This document shows positions 1-8,215 of a stretch of DNA of 64,000 nucleotides, in pieces (the first letter of the stretch is position 1; each line of letters opens with the position of its first letter). A program made the translations under genes and the position numbers. The DNA is taken from the NCBI RefSeq assembly GCF_000156335.1, contig NZ_DS999213.1, positions 460,529 through 524,528 on the forward strand, in the 5' to 3' direction. The stretch comes from Roseobacter sp. GAI101. GTDB lineage: Bacteria; Pseudomonadota; Alphaproteobacteria; Rhodobacterales; Rhodobacteraceae. The notes beneath the pieces were generated by a model, which worked only from the letters and a program-made list of their open reading frames with translations, ran no database searches and had not been told where the DNA came from.

Positions 1-1052
1 CCAGGACCACACTCGTGATCGTCGCCTCCAAGACCTTTACGACAATTGAAACCATGACCAACGCGCGCACCGCTCGGGCTTGGATGACGGAACACGGCGG
101 CGACCCCGCGCGCCAGTTCGCAGCCCTTAGCACGGCTCAGGACAAGACAGATGCATTTGGCATCAACCCCGCACAGGTCTTCGGATTCGAGGACTGGGTC
201 GGCGGGCGCTACTCCGTCTGGGGTCCCATCGGGTTGTCACTGATGATCGCCACCGGCCCGCGCGCTTTCCACGCGTTTCTGCGTGGTGCGCAATCGATGG
301 ACCGTCATTTTTGCGCCGCAGCCCCCCGGGAGAACCTGCCGATGCTGCTGGCGCTGGTCGGCATCTGGCACAACCAGATCTGCGGCTATGCCACCCGTGC
401 AGTGTTGCCCTATGATCAACGTCTGGGCCAACTCCCCGATTACCTGCAACAACTCGAGATGGAGTCAAACGGCAAATCCACGCAGATGGACGGGGCCACA
501 TCCCCGTTCAACACGGGTCCCGTTGTGTGGGGCGCACCTGGGACCAATGGCCAGCATGCGTTTTACCAATTGATCCACCAAGGCACCCGCGTGATCCCCT
601 GTGAATTCCTGATCGCCGCCAATGGTCATGAACCCGACCTTGCCCACCACCACAAACTGCTGATCGCCAATTGCCTCGCCCAATCAGAGGCTCTGATGCG
701 CGGACGCAGCCTGCAAGAAGCCTCAGAAATCATGGCTGGCAAAGGCCTGACAGGGGCCGAACTTGACCGTCAGGCACGGCACCGCGTTTTCCCAGGCAAT
801 CGGCCGTCAACAACGCTCAGCTACCCGCTGCTCGACCCGTTCACGCTGGGCCAGATCATTGCCCTTTATGAACACCGCGTTTTTGTCGAAGGGGTCATTC
901 TTGGCATCAACTCCTTCGATCAATGGGGCGTCGAACTGGGTAAGGAACTTGCCACCTCATTGCAACCGATCGTCGACGGCTCTCAGCCCGCGACGGGTAA
1001 AGACGGCTCGACCGCCAGCCTTGTCGCCTTCATTGCAAAACACGCAGACTGA
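1..1052 (+). CDS. pgi: Glucose-6-phosphate isomerase, 3' part (5' end outside window)
   Basis: Cytosolic enzyme interconverting glucose 6-phosphate and fructose 6-phosphate. The frame is open from the first bases, so roughly the first 190 residues lie upstream if the protein has the usual 530-550 residues. Both family signatures are visible: [15 protein letters not shown] (about 180-224) and, near the end, [12 protein letters not shown] followed by GVELGK, which carries the catalytic Lys. The [15 protein letters not shown] motif is intact and the His expected 31 residues after the catalytic acid is present. The residue just before PGTNGQ is Ala (GCA at 534-536), where the family has its catalytic Glu. 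Identity is certain; activity of this copy is in doubt. Confidence 0.97.
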   Translation, partial: RTTLVIVASKTFTTIETMTNARTARAWMTEHGGDPARQFAALSTAQDKTDAFGINPAQVFGFEDWVGGRYSVWGPIGLSLMIATGPRAFHAFLRGAQSMDRHFCAAAPRENLPMLLALVGIWHNQICGYATRAVLPYDQRLGQLPDYLQQLEMESNGKSTQMDGATSPFNTGPVVWGAPGTNGQHAFYQLIHQGTRVIPCEFLIAANGHEPDLAHHHKLLIANCLAQSEALMRGRSLQEASEIMAGKGLTGAELDRQARHRVFPGNRPSTTLSYPLLDPFTLGQIIALYEHRVFVEGVILGINSFDQWGVELGKELATSLQPIVDGSQPATGKDGSTASLVAFIAKHAD

Positions 1053-1063
1053 TCTGCCGCCAG

Positions 1064-1085
1064 CTTCATTTTGCCAGATAAACTC
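1064..1085 (-). repeat. 22-base intergenic motif, copy A
   Basis: Read on the minus strand this begins GAGTTTAT and ends GGCAAAATGAAG. It matches copies B (13573), C (54758) and D (61788) at about 20 of 22 positions. It lies between the convergent ends of pgi and the antiporter gene. On the minus strand a small CTCC-CC-GGAG hairpin runs into its first bases. Confidence 0.6.
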
Positions 1086-1094
1086 CGGGGAGTT

Positions 1095-1113
1095 TGAGGG
1101 GCAGCGCCCCTCA
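1095..1113 (-). terminator. Hairpin between pgi and the antiporter gene
   Basis: Perfect 8-base arms TGAGGGGC and GCCCCTCA with a 3-base loop, located between two convergent genes. The following bases are pyrimidine-rich but there is no clean T-run in either direction. A bidirectional terminator is the likely role. Confidence 0.5.
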
Positions 1114-1131
1114 TCCTTCTTGAAAAAAGTC

Positions 1132-2388
1132 TTAGACCAGGTTCGGATGACGCCCCATGCGATTGGCGACCTTCGCCACGGTCAGGCCCTGAACGATAAT
1201 TGAAAACACGACCACAATGTAGGTGCAGGTCAGGATCAGCGGCTTCCATTCTCCCTCGGGCAGGGACAAGGCCAAGGCGACGGAAATTCCGCCCTTCAGG
1301 CCGCCCCAGGTCATGATCGGTATCACGCCCTGATTGAAGTCGCGGAACGGGTGGAGCATGCCGATGGGAATGGCCACTGCCAGCAGCCGTCCCAACAGCG
1401 CCAGAATGATCGCGACCATTCCGGTCAGGAACATGTCGCCGTCAAAGGCGATGGCAAACACCTCGAACCCGATCATCAAGAACAGGACTGCGTTCAAAAT
1501 CTCGTCGATCAGCTTCCAGAAGGCGTCGACATAGCGCCGGGTTTCCTCTGACATGCCGCGCGCCGTGCCCACGTCGCCAATCAACAGCCCCGCGCAGACC
1601 GCCATGATCGGGGCTGACACATGCAGTGCGACGGCCAGTTCATAGCCCCCGAAGGCCAGGCCCAGCGTCAGCAGCACCTCGAGCGGATAATCATCGATCC
1701 GGCGCATCACGCGAAAGGTCAGCCAACCCAGAACCAACCCCAGGACGGCACCGCCGACAGCTTCCTGAAAAAACAACCGGGCACCGTCGAAAACAGTATT
1801 TCCTTCGGCCCCATGCGCACCCGTTGCCGGAAAGGCGAGGCCCACCAGTATCAGAAACACCACATATCCCACGCCGTCGTTGAACAGGCTTTCGCCTGCG
1901 ATCTTGGTTTCCAGCGATTTGGGCAGGTCCGCCTCACGCAGCACGCCCAGAACGGCAACCGGATCAGTGGGCGAAATCAGCGCGCCGAACACCAGCGCGG
2001 TCAGCAACGGCATCCCCGTCAGCCAAGAAAAGCCAAAGCCCACGACGGCCGTCGACAGCGCCACGCCAAGCGTCGCCATAAGGGCAACGATACCCCATTC
2101 GCGGCGCAAATCGGAGGTTTTGACATGCAAGGCTCCCGCAAACAGCAGCAGACCCAACATGCCTTCCAGCAATGCTTCGGAAAAATCGATCCCCTTGACC
2201 ACGCCGCGCACGGAATCTGCAATCTCCAGGCTTGGCCAGATCAGATCAAGCCCCAGCAGTCCAAAGGACGCGATCAGCGCCACAACCAGAATGCCGATCG
2301 AGGACGGTAGTTTCAGAAACAGGTAGTTGATGGCCCCGAACCCTCCGGCCATTACAATCAGAAGCGAAGCGATTTGCAGGACGGTCAT
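1132..2388 (-). CDS. CPA1-family Na+(K+)/H+ antiporter (NhaP type)
   Basis: Inner-membrane antiporter of 418 residues with about a dozen hydrophobic segments, probably for pH and ion homeostasis. Diagnostic motifs are ISPTDPVAVLGVL and GESLFNDGVGYV, the paired acidic segments of the cation/proton-antiporter fold. I use the ATG at 2388, giving MTVLQIASLL, because a purine-rich AAAGAAAGAG ribosome-binding stretch precedes it; an ATG 16 codons further upstream would run into the neighbouring gene. The GNAT gene ends 20 bases upstream, so the two are probably co-transcribed. The transported ion cannot be told from sequence. Confidence 0.9.
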   Translation of the reverse strand: MTVLQIASLLIVMAGGFGAINYLFLKLPSSIGILVVALIASFGLLGLDLIWPSLEIADSVRGVVKGIDFSEALLEGMLGLLLFAGALHVKTSDLRREWGIVALMATLGVALSTAVVGFGFSWLTGMPLLTALVFGALISPTDPVAVLGVLREADLPKSLETKIAGESLFNDGVGYVVFLILVGLAFPATGAHGAEGNTVFDGARLFFQEAVGGAVLGLVLGWLTFRVMRRIDDYPLEVLLTLGLAFGGYELAVALHVSAPIMAVCAGLLIGDVGTARGMSEETRRYVDAFWKLIDEILNAVLFLMIGFEVFAIAFDGDMFLTGMVAIILALLGRLLAVAIPIGMLHPFRDFNQGVIPIMTWGGLKGGISVALALSLPEGEWKPLILTCTYIVVVFSIIVQGLTVAKVANRMGRHPNLV

Positions 2389-2408
2389 GGCGGCTCTTTC
2401 TTTCGGGG

Positions 2409-2855
2409 CTAAACCTTGATGTCGTAGGTGACCCAAGGTGTGCGGGTGGCCAGCTTGTCATAAACCGCGCGCCCGCGATAGTTGTCTTCGGCGGTGATCC
2501 AGCGGACCGTTCCCCAACCTTTTTCCTGCGCCACGGCTTTGACAGCCCCGATCAATGCCTGTGCCGCCCCCGATCCGCGGGCGGCGGGGTCCACGAACAG
2601 ATCATCCAGAAAACAATTGGTGATGGCGCGCAGCTGACTTGCGAAGGGGCGATAATGGGTAAACCCGACCAGCGTGCCCGACGCGTCTTCGGCCACGATG
2701 CAGTTGCTGCTGTGGTTGTCATCCATCAGCCAGCCAAACACCGTCTCGCGCATTTCAGGCGTCTGGTCGACCTTGTAGAAAGCGGCGTATCCGGCAAACA
2801 GACCTTCCCAGGCGGCTCGGTCCGTTGCGGTCAGGGGGCGGGTGTTCGTGGTCAT
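2409..2855 (-). CDS. GNAT-family N-acetyltransferase
   Basis: A 148-residue single-domain GCN5-related acetyltransferase. Motif A, which binds the acetyl-CoA pyrophosphate, is seen as LFVDPAARGSGAAQALI at about residues 89-105, and the C-terminal part (WITAEDNYRGRAVYDK) is typical of the amine-acetylating subgroup. The substrate is unknown. It precedes the NhaP-type antiporter by 20 bases and follows the thioesterase gene by 22 bases on the same strand, suggesting one transcription unit of unrelated functions. Confidence 0.9.
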   Translation of the reverse strand: MTTNTRPLTATDRAAWEGLFAGYAAFYKVDQTPEMRETVFGWLMDDNHSSNCIVAEDASGTLVGFTHYRPFASQLRAITNCFLDDLFVDPAARGSGAAQALIGAVKAVAQEKGWGTVRWITAEDNYRGRAVYDKLATRTPWVTYDIKV

Positions 2856-2877
2856 GTCGTTTCCTCAACTTAAAAGA

Positions 2878-3357
2878 TCAGCCATCGGCGACGGCTTGAT
2901 CGACAGTTTCAAAATGGTGTTTCAGCCGGTCGGGCAGGGGATAGCGTCCGGTGCCGTCGCGGGTCAGCAGCACCAGGACGCAGTCGAAGGTGGCGTGCAA
3001 TTGACTGCCCACCCAGACCTGTTGCGCCAGGCTATACGAGGTGTTGCGAAAGCCGGTGCATCGGCAGGTCACGATGTAGTTCTCACGCTCCAGCAGCTCG
3101 TGAAGATAGCGGATCGACCCGGACCGGATGACGACCCGCGGCCCGGGTGCGTCGATCAGACCTTGTTCGACCAACTGCTGGGTATAACGGATTCGCAGCC
3201 GTTCAAACCATTCAAAATACACGGTATTGTTGACGTGGTTGTTGGTGTCCAGATCAGAGAAACGGACCTGGTCGGCCATTGCCAGGGGTTGTGGATCAGT
3301 CACGCCGGCCGCTTGTTGCTGGCTGGCGGATAGGGGGGTGTGGAATGCAAGTGTCAT
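2878..3357 (-). CDS. Acyl-CoA thioesterase, hotdog fold (4HBT/YbgC-like)
   Basis: A 159-residue hotdog-fold protein. The helix motif RFSDLDTNNHVNNTVYFEWF (about residues 32-51) carries the Asp and the H-N pattern of 4-hydroxybenzoyl-CoA thioesterase-like enzymes, which hydrolyse acyl-CoA esters in the cytoplasm. It is divergent from the CoA ligase at 3449, with only 91 bases between them, so the pair may share a promoter region and act on related acyl-CoAs; that link is inference. The ATG at 3357 is the only plausible start. Confidence 0.85.
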   Translation of the reverse strand: MTLAFHTPLSASQQQAAGVTDPQPLAMADQVRFSDLDTNNHVNNTVYFEWFERLRIRYTQQLVEQGLIDAPGPRVVIRSGSIRYLHELLERENYIVTCRCTGFRNTSYSLAQQVWVGSQLHATFDCVLVLLTRDGTGRYPLPDRLKHHFETVDQAVADG

Positions 3358-3448
3358 TCACCTTGCGTAAGGGGGTGACAGGGCGCTTGCAAGAGAGGTT
3401 TAGATTGTTCAGGGTACGAAAAAAAATTGAATCCCGGGAGGATGCGCC

Positions 3449-5074
3449 ATGCTTGGCCAAATGATGAATAAACCGCTGACGATCTCCAGTTTGATCGAAC
3501 ATGCGCAGCGCTACCACGCAGGAGGCGAGATTTTTTCCGTCAAGACCGAAGGCGGTGTCGAGGAAACGACATGGGGGCAGGTCGGTGCGAACTCCCGCGC
3601 GCTGGCGTCAGCGCTGACAAGCCTTGGGCTGGAACCACAGGCGCGGTGCGGCACGATTGCATGGAACAACCGCCGCCATCTGGAGATTTACTTTGGTGCA
3701 TCTGGCGGTGGTTTCGTCTGCCACACCATCAACCCGCGTCTGTTCCCCGAACAGTTGGTCTATATCCTGAACCATGCCGAAGATAAGGTCTTGTTCATCG
3801 ACAAGACTTTCGTGCCGCTGGTGGCTGCGATCATGGACAAGCTTGAGCATCTTGATCATGTCGTGCTGATGGAAGGCTCGGATGCGGAAGCTGCCAAGCA
3901 AATTCCCGGCCTCAAATTTTATGACGAGCTGGTTGCCAGCGGCGATCCAGAGTTTGCATGGCCCGAATTGGACGAAAACACGGCCTCCAGCCTGTGCTAT
4001 ACCTCTGGCACCACGGGCAACCCCAAGGGGGTGCTGTATTCGCACCGTTCGACCGTTTTGCACAGCTTTGCCATCAATCTGGCCGACAGCATCGCGATTT
4101 CCGCGAAAGAAGTCGTGCTGCCTGTCGTGCCGATGTTCCACGTGAACGCATGGGGCGCGCCCTATGCCAGCGCGATGGTCGGTGCGCGCATGGTGATGCC
4201 AGGGCCGGGGCTGGATGGTCCGTCGCTGGTGGGTTTGATCGACAAATACAAGGTCACGCTGGCGCTTGGTGTGCCGACAATCTGGCTGGGCCTGCTGGGC
4301 GAGGCGAAAAAGATCGGTAGCAAACTGGACAGCCTCAAGCGCACCGTCGTTGGCGGATCGGCCTGCCCGCCGTCGATGATGACATCGTTCCGCGAAGATT
4401 ACGGGGTCGAGACGATCCATGCCTGGGGCATGACCGAAATGTCACCGGTGGGCAGCATCAACCAGCCATTGGCCAAGCATCTGGAACTGCCCGAGGCAGA
4501 CCAGCACCGCTTGCGCGAAAATCAGGGGCGTCCGGTCTACGGGGTCGATCTTGAGATTCTGGACGAAAACGGCCAGCCCGTGGCCCATGACGGAAAGACC
4601 CAAGGTGATCTTGTCACCAAGGGCTTCTGGATCCTTGACGCCTATTTCCGCAAGACGCGGGATGAAACGCTGACCAAGGACGGCTGGTTCGACACGGGCG
4701 ATGTGGCGACGATGGACGCCGACGGCTATGTCACGATCCGGGATCGCTCCAAGGACATCATCAAATCGGGAGGGGAATGGATCAGCTCGGTCGAGCTTGA
4801 AAATATTGCCATCTCGCATGCGAAACTGTCCGATGCCGCAGTCATCGGCGCGCGTCATGAGAAATGGGACGAGCGGCCCATCCTGATCGCGGTCAAGCGC
4901 GAGGGAGAAGACCCCAGCCAAGAGGAAATCCTGAGCCATTTCGAAGGCAAGATCGCAAAATGGCAAATTCCTGACTGTGTGGTTTTCACAGACGTTCTGC
5001 CCAGAAATGCCACTGGCAAAGTGCTCAAGCGTAATCTGCGCGAGGCGTTCGGTGAGGTTCTGATAACCGGCTAA
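3449..5074 (+). CDS. dmdB: Acyl-CoA ligase, probable methylmercaptopropionyl-CoA ligase (DmdB-like)
   Basis: A 541-residue member of the AMP-forming adenylation superfamily. Motifs in order: YTSGTTGNPKG (P-loop, about residue 187), the HAWGMTEMSP core motif, GWFDTGD, and the C-terminal NATGKVLKR with the catalytic Lys. The N-terminus MLGQMM, the WNNRRHLEIYF segment and the NPRLFPEQLVYILNHA block match, as I remember them, the roseobacter DmdB proteins that attach CoA to 3-methylmercaptopropionate in DMSP demethylation. Medium-chain fatty acids are the main alternative substrates. A GGGAGG ribosome-binding site precedes the ATG. No other dmd gene is in the window. Confidence 0.75.
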   Translation: MLGQMMNKPLTISSLIEHAQRYHAGGEIFSVKTEGGVEETTWGQVGANSRALASALTSLGLEPQARCGTIAWNNRRHLEIYFGASGGGFVCHTINPRLFPEQLVYILNHAEDKVLFIDKTFVPLVAAIMDKLEHLDHVVLMEGSDAEAAKQIPGLKFYDELVASGDPEFAWPELDENTASSLCYTSGTTGNPKGVLYSHRSTVLHSFAINLADSIAISAKEVVLPVVPMFHVNAWGAPYASAMVGARMVMPGPGLDGPSLVGLIDKYKVTLALGVPTIWLGLLGEAKKIGSKLDSLKRTVVGGSACPPSMMTSFREDYGVETIHAWGMTEMSPVGSINQPLAKHLELPEADQHRLRENQGRPVYGVDLEILDENGQPVAHDGKTQGDLVTKGFWILDAYFRKTRDETLTKDGWFDTGDVATMDADGYVTIRDRSKDIIKSGGEWISSVELENIAISHAKLSDAAVIGARHEKWDERPILIAVKREGEDPSQEEILSHFEGKIAKWQIPDCVVFTDVLPRNATGKVLKRNLREAFGEVLITG

Positions 5075-5082
5075 GCATTAAA

Positions 5083-5110
5083 CTCCGGGTCTGTACCAAC
5101 AGGCCCGGAG
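5083..5110 (+). terminator. Hairpin after the CoA-ligase gene
   Basis: Arms CTCCGGGTCTGT and ACAGGCCCGGAG (12 pairs, one G-T) separated by 4 bases, starting 9 bases after the dmdB stop codon. The T-run after it is poor (CGCTTTG), so termination strength is uncertain. Confidence 0.55.
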
Positions 5111-5324
5111 CGCTTTGCCGCGCCCGTCACATAAACGACTGCCGCCGTTTGCCGCAGTATTTACAAACATCTTCGGGCATCGAATGGCTTTTGCGCCAGC
5201 CATGAATGAAAAACGCACCGAATGCGTTTGAGTGATTGGATAATTGAGTAAGCCATAATATGCCGGGATAAAATTGTGTTTCGGGGATCTAAATTGATCC
5301 GTGGTGGGTAAATATCTGTCAGAC

Positions 5325-5342
5325 TTGGACTTTTATGTCCAA
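5325..5342. repeat. Inverted repeat TTGGAC / GTCCAA
   Basis: Perfect 6-base arms around a 6-base AT spacer. The same half-site pair recurs with longer arms at 5413-5447, so it may be a regulator-binding site in this non-coding region. Confidence 0.4.
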
Positions 5343-5350
5343 TGAATTTT

Positions 5351-5370
5351 GTTAACTTATGTTAACTTAA
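5351..5370. repeat. Tandem direct repeat GTTAACTTA(T/A), two units
   Basis: Two adjacent 10-base units differing at the last base. Each contains TTAA, giving TTAA-N6-TTAA, one base short of the spacing known for CtrA sites. Confidence 0.4.
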
Positions 5371-5412
5371 TGCTTATCGCCCTGTTCGTTTGGTAACGTT
5401 GATTATTTTTTA

Positions 5413-5447
5413 CCCTTTGGACGTCGACACGGACGTTGGTCCAAGGG
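5413..5447. repeat. Inverted repeat CCCTTTGGAC / GTCCAAGGG
   Basis: Nine complementary positions with one bulged T, around a 16-base spacer. It repeats the TTGGAC/GTCCAA half-sites of the 5325-5342 element about 90 bases downstream. Confidence 0.4.
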
Positions 5448-5674
5448 TCATGACCAGATTATGACGGATGTGGCGAGAGCGTTCGTCGTCATCGCTCAAG
5501 TCGGAGTATCTGAGCAAACGCCGGGTGAGGCGGCGGCGGCAGTTGCTTTGATCCATTGAGGCGATACAGAACAACAGTGCGCATCGTTGCCGTGTACGAA
5601 TTGACCCTTCGCGGTAGGCGTAGCTTCAATTCTTAGCGTTCCGGGCTGCCCCTTTCGTCATCAGCCGGAGGATA

Positions 5675-5850
5675 TCAAACGCCTGACAGCAGGTTCTTTG
5701 CCGCTCTGGAAAAGATAGGGTTGGCCTTGTCCTGAACTGCGATCTTGCCGGAATCAAGGCGCTGGAGATATGCGTGATTGGCAGTTCTTGCCTCTTCAAA
5801 ACCCTTGGGGCCACTGCGGAATACTCGGCGATCACATCGCCCATGTCTTA
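5675..5850 (-). pseudogene. Start-less protein-like frame, probable gene remnant
   Basis: On the minus strand a frame of about 55 codons without a start codon reads SGPKGFEEARTANHAYLQR followed by DSGKIAVQDKANPIF and SRAAKNLLSGV, ending TGA at 5675. The amino-acid composition looks like real protein, but the frame is closed upstream by a stop and lacks any initiation codon. Just upstream another minus-strand frame (MSDLQSIGFNSLRVARKTKG...) ends where this one begins, as expected for a frameshifted ancestor. I do not recognise the family. Confidence 0.25.
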
Positions 5851-6325
5851 CGCTTCTTTGAATGGATTACGTTGTCCAACGGGCCTTTGGTTTTTCGGGC
5901 CACTCTCAGGCTATTAAACCCGATGCTTTGCAGATCGCTCACTTAGAAAAGTTTCGGTCAATGTCATCGCGATTTTGCCCTTTTGCTTCTTTCTGATGAT
6001 CGCGGTATAGCCCGGCGATCCGTCGGTCGTCGCGCATTTCAGGATGGTTCAAATAGGGGATCTCCCCTCAGACTTGTGTTTCGATATCGGGGGAACCGGC
6101 GTGGAAATTTGATAGTGTTTAGATCCATGCGCAAGGTTCGATACCTCGTCCGCGATGCACCGATGGATCTGCGTTGGACGCAAGGCTGCGACCGTTTCCA
6201 AAACGGACAACGGCGTGGCGGCCGCTAGGGGCGTCGGTGTAACAATTCGGGTCCGCTGCAACATTCTGTTGCACAGGGTATGAAAACGGGGGCAAACAGG
6301 CCCGAAATCAAGGAAGACGGAAGAG

Positions 6326-7363
6326 ATGGCTGAGCTGATGAATCCAATCAAAAACAGGAAATCAGACGTTGTCCGCGCCGCCCGCCTTAGCGTGGCCCCC
6401 ATGATGGACTGGACGGACCGTCATTGCCGTTATCTGCACCGTTTGATGTCCAAACAGACATTGCTTTATACCGAAATGGTGACATCTCCTGCGCTTGTGC
6501 GCGGTGGGGCATTGCATCTGTTGGATCACAGCCCGGAGGAGCATCCGGTGGCGTTGCAGCTTGGCGGGTCGGATCCGGCCGAACTGGCCGAAGCGGCGCG
6601 GTTGGGGGCGCAGGCGGGCTATGACGAGATCAACCTGAATGTCGGCTGCCCGTCGGACCGTGTGCAATCGGGCAGTTTCGGTGCGATCCTGATGGAGCAA
6701 CCGGCCCTGGTCGCGAAATGCGTCGCGGCGATGTCGCGGGCGGTCGATGTCGAAGTCACCGTAAAATGCCGCATCGGGGTGGATGATCAGGCTCCCGAAA
6801 CCGTCTTGCCGGAATTTCTGGCCCATATCGTGGGGGCGGGTTGCGAAAGGGTTACGATCCATGCCCGCAAGGCGTGGCTCAAGGGGCTGAGCCCCAAGGA
6901 GAACCGCGATATCCCGCCGCTGGATTACGATCTTGTCCATCGCATGAAGGGGTTGTTCTCCAACCTGCATATCTCGGTCAATGGCGGGATCACCAGCCTT
7001 GATCAGGCGGAAAGGTTTCTGGACGGCGGGCTGGACGGTGTGATGATCGGGCGCAGTGCCTACCACAGCCCCGCCGACATCCTGTGTCAGGCCGACCGGC
7101 GCATCTATGGCACCGGCAGTGACACCACCGCCGAGGACGCCGTGCAGCAGATGTTGCCCTATATCGATGCGCATATCGACGGGGGCGGGCGGTTGAACCA
7201 GATCACCCGGCACATGATGGGCCTGTTTGCGGGCCGCCCGGGGGCGCGCATCTGGCGGCGGCATCTGTCCGAAAACGCATCCGGCCCCGCGGCAAACCGG
7301 CAGGTCTTGCTTGATGCGCTTGATGCAATGCAAACACTGGCAGCTGCACAAGATCAGGTGTAG
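6326..7363 (+). CDS. dusA: tRNA-dihydrouridine synthase A
   Basis: A 345-residue FMN-dependent enzyme that reduces uridine 20/20a in the tRNA D-loop. The N-terminal SVAPMMDWTDRHCRYL motif, the EMVTSPALVRG segment and NVGCPSDRVQSGSFGA with the catalytic Cys are all present and diagnostic of the DusA branch. The barrel's phosphate-binding end is ISVNGGITS...GLDGVMIGRSAYHSP. A GGAAG ribosome-binding site precedes the ATG; an alternative ATG four codons in cannot be excluded. The TSUP gene follows after 30 bases. Confidence 0.96.
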   Translation: MAELMNPIKNRKSDVVRAARLSVAPMMDWTDRHCRYLHRLMSKQTLLYTEMVTSPALVRGGALHLLDHSPEEHPVALQLGGSDPAELAEAARLGAQAGYDEINLNVGCPSDRVQSGSFGAILMEQPALVAKCVAAMSRAVDVEVTVKCRIGVDDQAPETVLPEFLAHIVGAGCERVTIHARKAWLKGLSPKENRDIPPLDYDLVHRMKGLFSNLHISVNGGITSLDQAERFLDGGLDGVMIGRSAYHSPADILCQADRRIYGTGSDTTAEDAVQQMLPYIDAHIDGGGRLNQITRHMMGLFAGRPGARIWRRHLSENASGPAANRQVLLDALDAMQTLAAAQDQV

Positions 7364-7393
7364 CACTACCCCAACCCCAGCAAGGAGCCCCAA

Positions 7394-8215
7394 ATGCCCG
7401 ACACCACGTTACTTATCGAAATGATCGTTCTGATCATGGTTATCGGGGCCTTTGCGGGCGTGTTGGCAGGGCTTTTGGGCGTGGGCGGGGGGATCGTGCT
7501 GGTGCCTGCGTTCTTTTATGCTTTTCAGACACTTGGTTATGACGGGCCGCAGCTGATGCAGATGTGTCTCGCGACGTCGCTGGCGACAATCATCGTGACC
7601 TCGCTCCGGTCGGTGCACAGCCATAACAAAAAAGGTGCGGTCGATTGGGCTATCCTGCGGACATGGGCCCCCGGGATCGTCATCGGTGCCGTGATCGGCA
7701 TGTTGGTGGTGGCGCAGCTGCGCACCAACGTCCTGCAAGGCATCTTCGGGGCGCTGGCGCTGATCGTCGGGCTTTACATGGCGTTTGGACGGGCCGACTG
7801 GCGCTTGGGGCAGGCGATGCCCACAGGGGTTGCGCGGGCTGCGCTGTCGCCTTCGGTCGGCTTTCTTTCGGTGTTGATGGGCATCGGCGGAGGCAGCTTC
7901 GGCGTCCCGTTGATGAGCCTTTTTAACGTGGTAATCCACCGCGCGGTGGCCACGGCTGCGGGCTTCGGCGTTTTGATTGCCGTGCCCGCCGTCATTGGGT
8001 TCTTGATGGTGGACGCCGCGCCCAACAGCCCGCCCTACACCGTCGGCGCGGTGAACCTGCCGACTTTTGCAATCGTCATCGCGATGACGCTGATCACCGC
8101 GCCCCTGGGCGTCAAGCTGGCCCATGCGATGGACCCCAAACCGCTCAAGCGTGTTTTTGCGGTGTTTCTGGTGTTTGTGGCGCTGAACATGATCCGCAAA
8201 TCACTGGGCTTTTGA
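7394..8215 (+). CDS. TSUP-family membrane exporter (TauE/SafE)
   Basis: A 273-residue integral membrane protein with about eight hydrophobic segments. The family's glycine-rich motif is seen in the first helix (LAGLLGVGGGIVLVPAF) and again in the second half (MGIGGGSFGVPLM), the internal duplication typical of sulfite, sulfonate or organic-anion exporters. The substrate is unknown. Its TGA stop overlaps the TTG start of the next gene (TTGA, 8212-8215), so the two are translationally coupled. Confidence 0.9.
   Translation: MPDTTLLIEMIVLIMVIGAFAGVLAGLLGVGGGIVLVPAFFYAFQTLGYDGPQLMQMCLATSLATIIVTSLRSVHSHNKKGAVDWAILRTWAPGIVIGAVIGMLVVAQLRTNVLQGIFGALALIVGLYMAFGRADWRLGQAMPTGVARAALSPSVGFLSVLMGIGGGSFGVPLMSLFNVVIHRAVATAAGFGVLIAVPAVIGFLMVDAAPNSPPYTVGAVNLPTFAIVIAMTLITAPLGVKLAHAMDPKPLKRVFAVFLVFVALNMIRKSLGF

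Larger units (their letters stand above)
5111..6325. other. 1.2-kb gene-poor region with repeats and reading-frame debris
   Basis: No convincing intact gene. The left part (about 5200-5420) is clearly AT-richer than the rest of the window. It contains a perfect inverted repeat at 5325-5342, a 10-base direct repeat at 5351-5370 and a second inverted repeat at 5413-5447. The middle carries a protein-like but start-less minus-strand frame (about 5675-5850). The right part shows only short scattered frames without ribosome-binding sites. It reads like a decayed insertion or a former gene between dmdB and dusA. Confidence 0.5.

Noticed and set aside
1621..2310. 229-codon plus-strand frame opposite the antiporter gene
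   Set aside because: Antisense to NhaP, with His/Gln/Arg-rich composition typical of a shadow frame in GC-rich DNA.
5468..5551. 27-codon basic frame (MWRERSSSSLKSEYLS...)
   Set aside because: No ribosome-binding site, no neighbour link and a composition expected by chance; not enough to call a gene.
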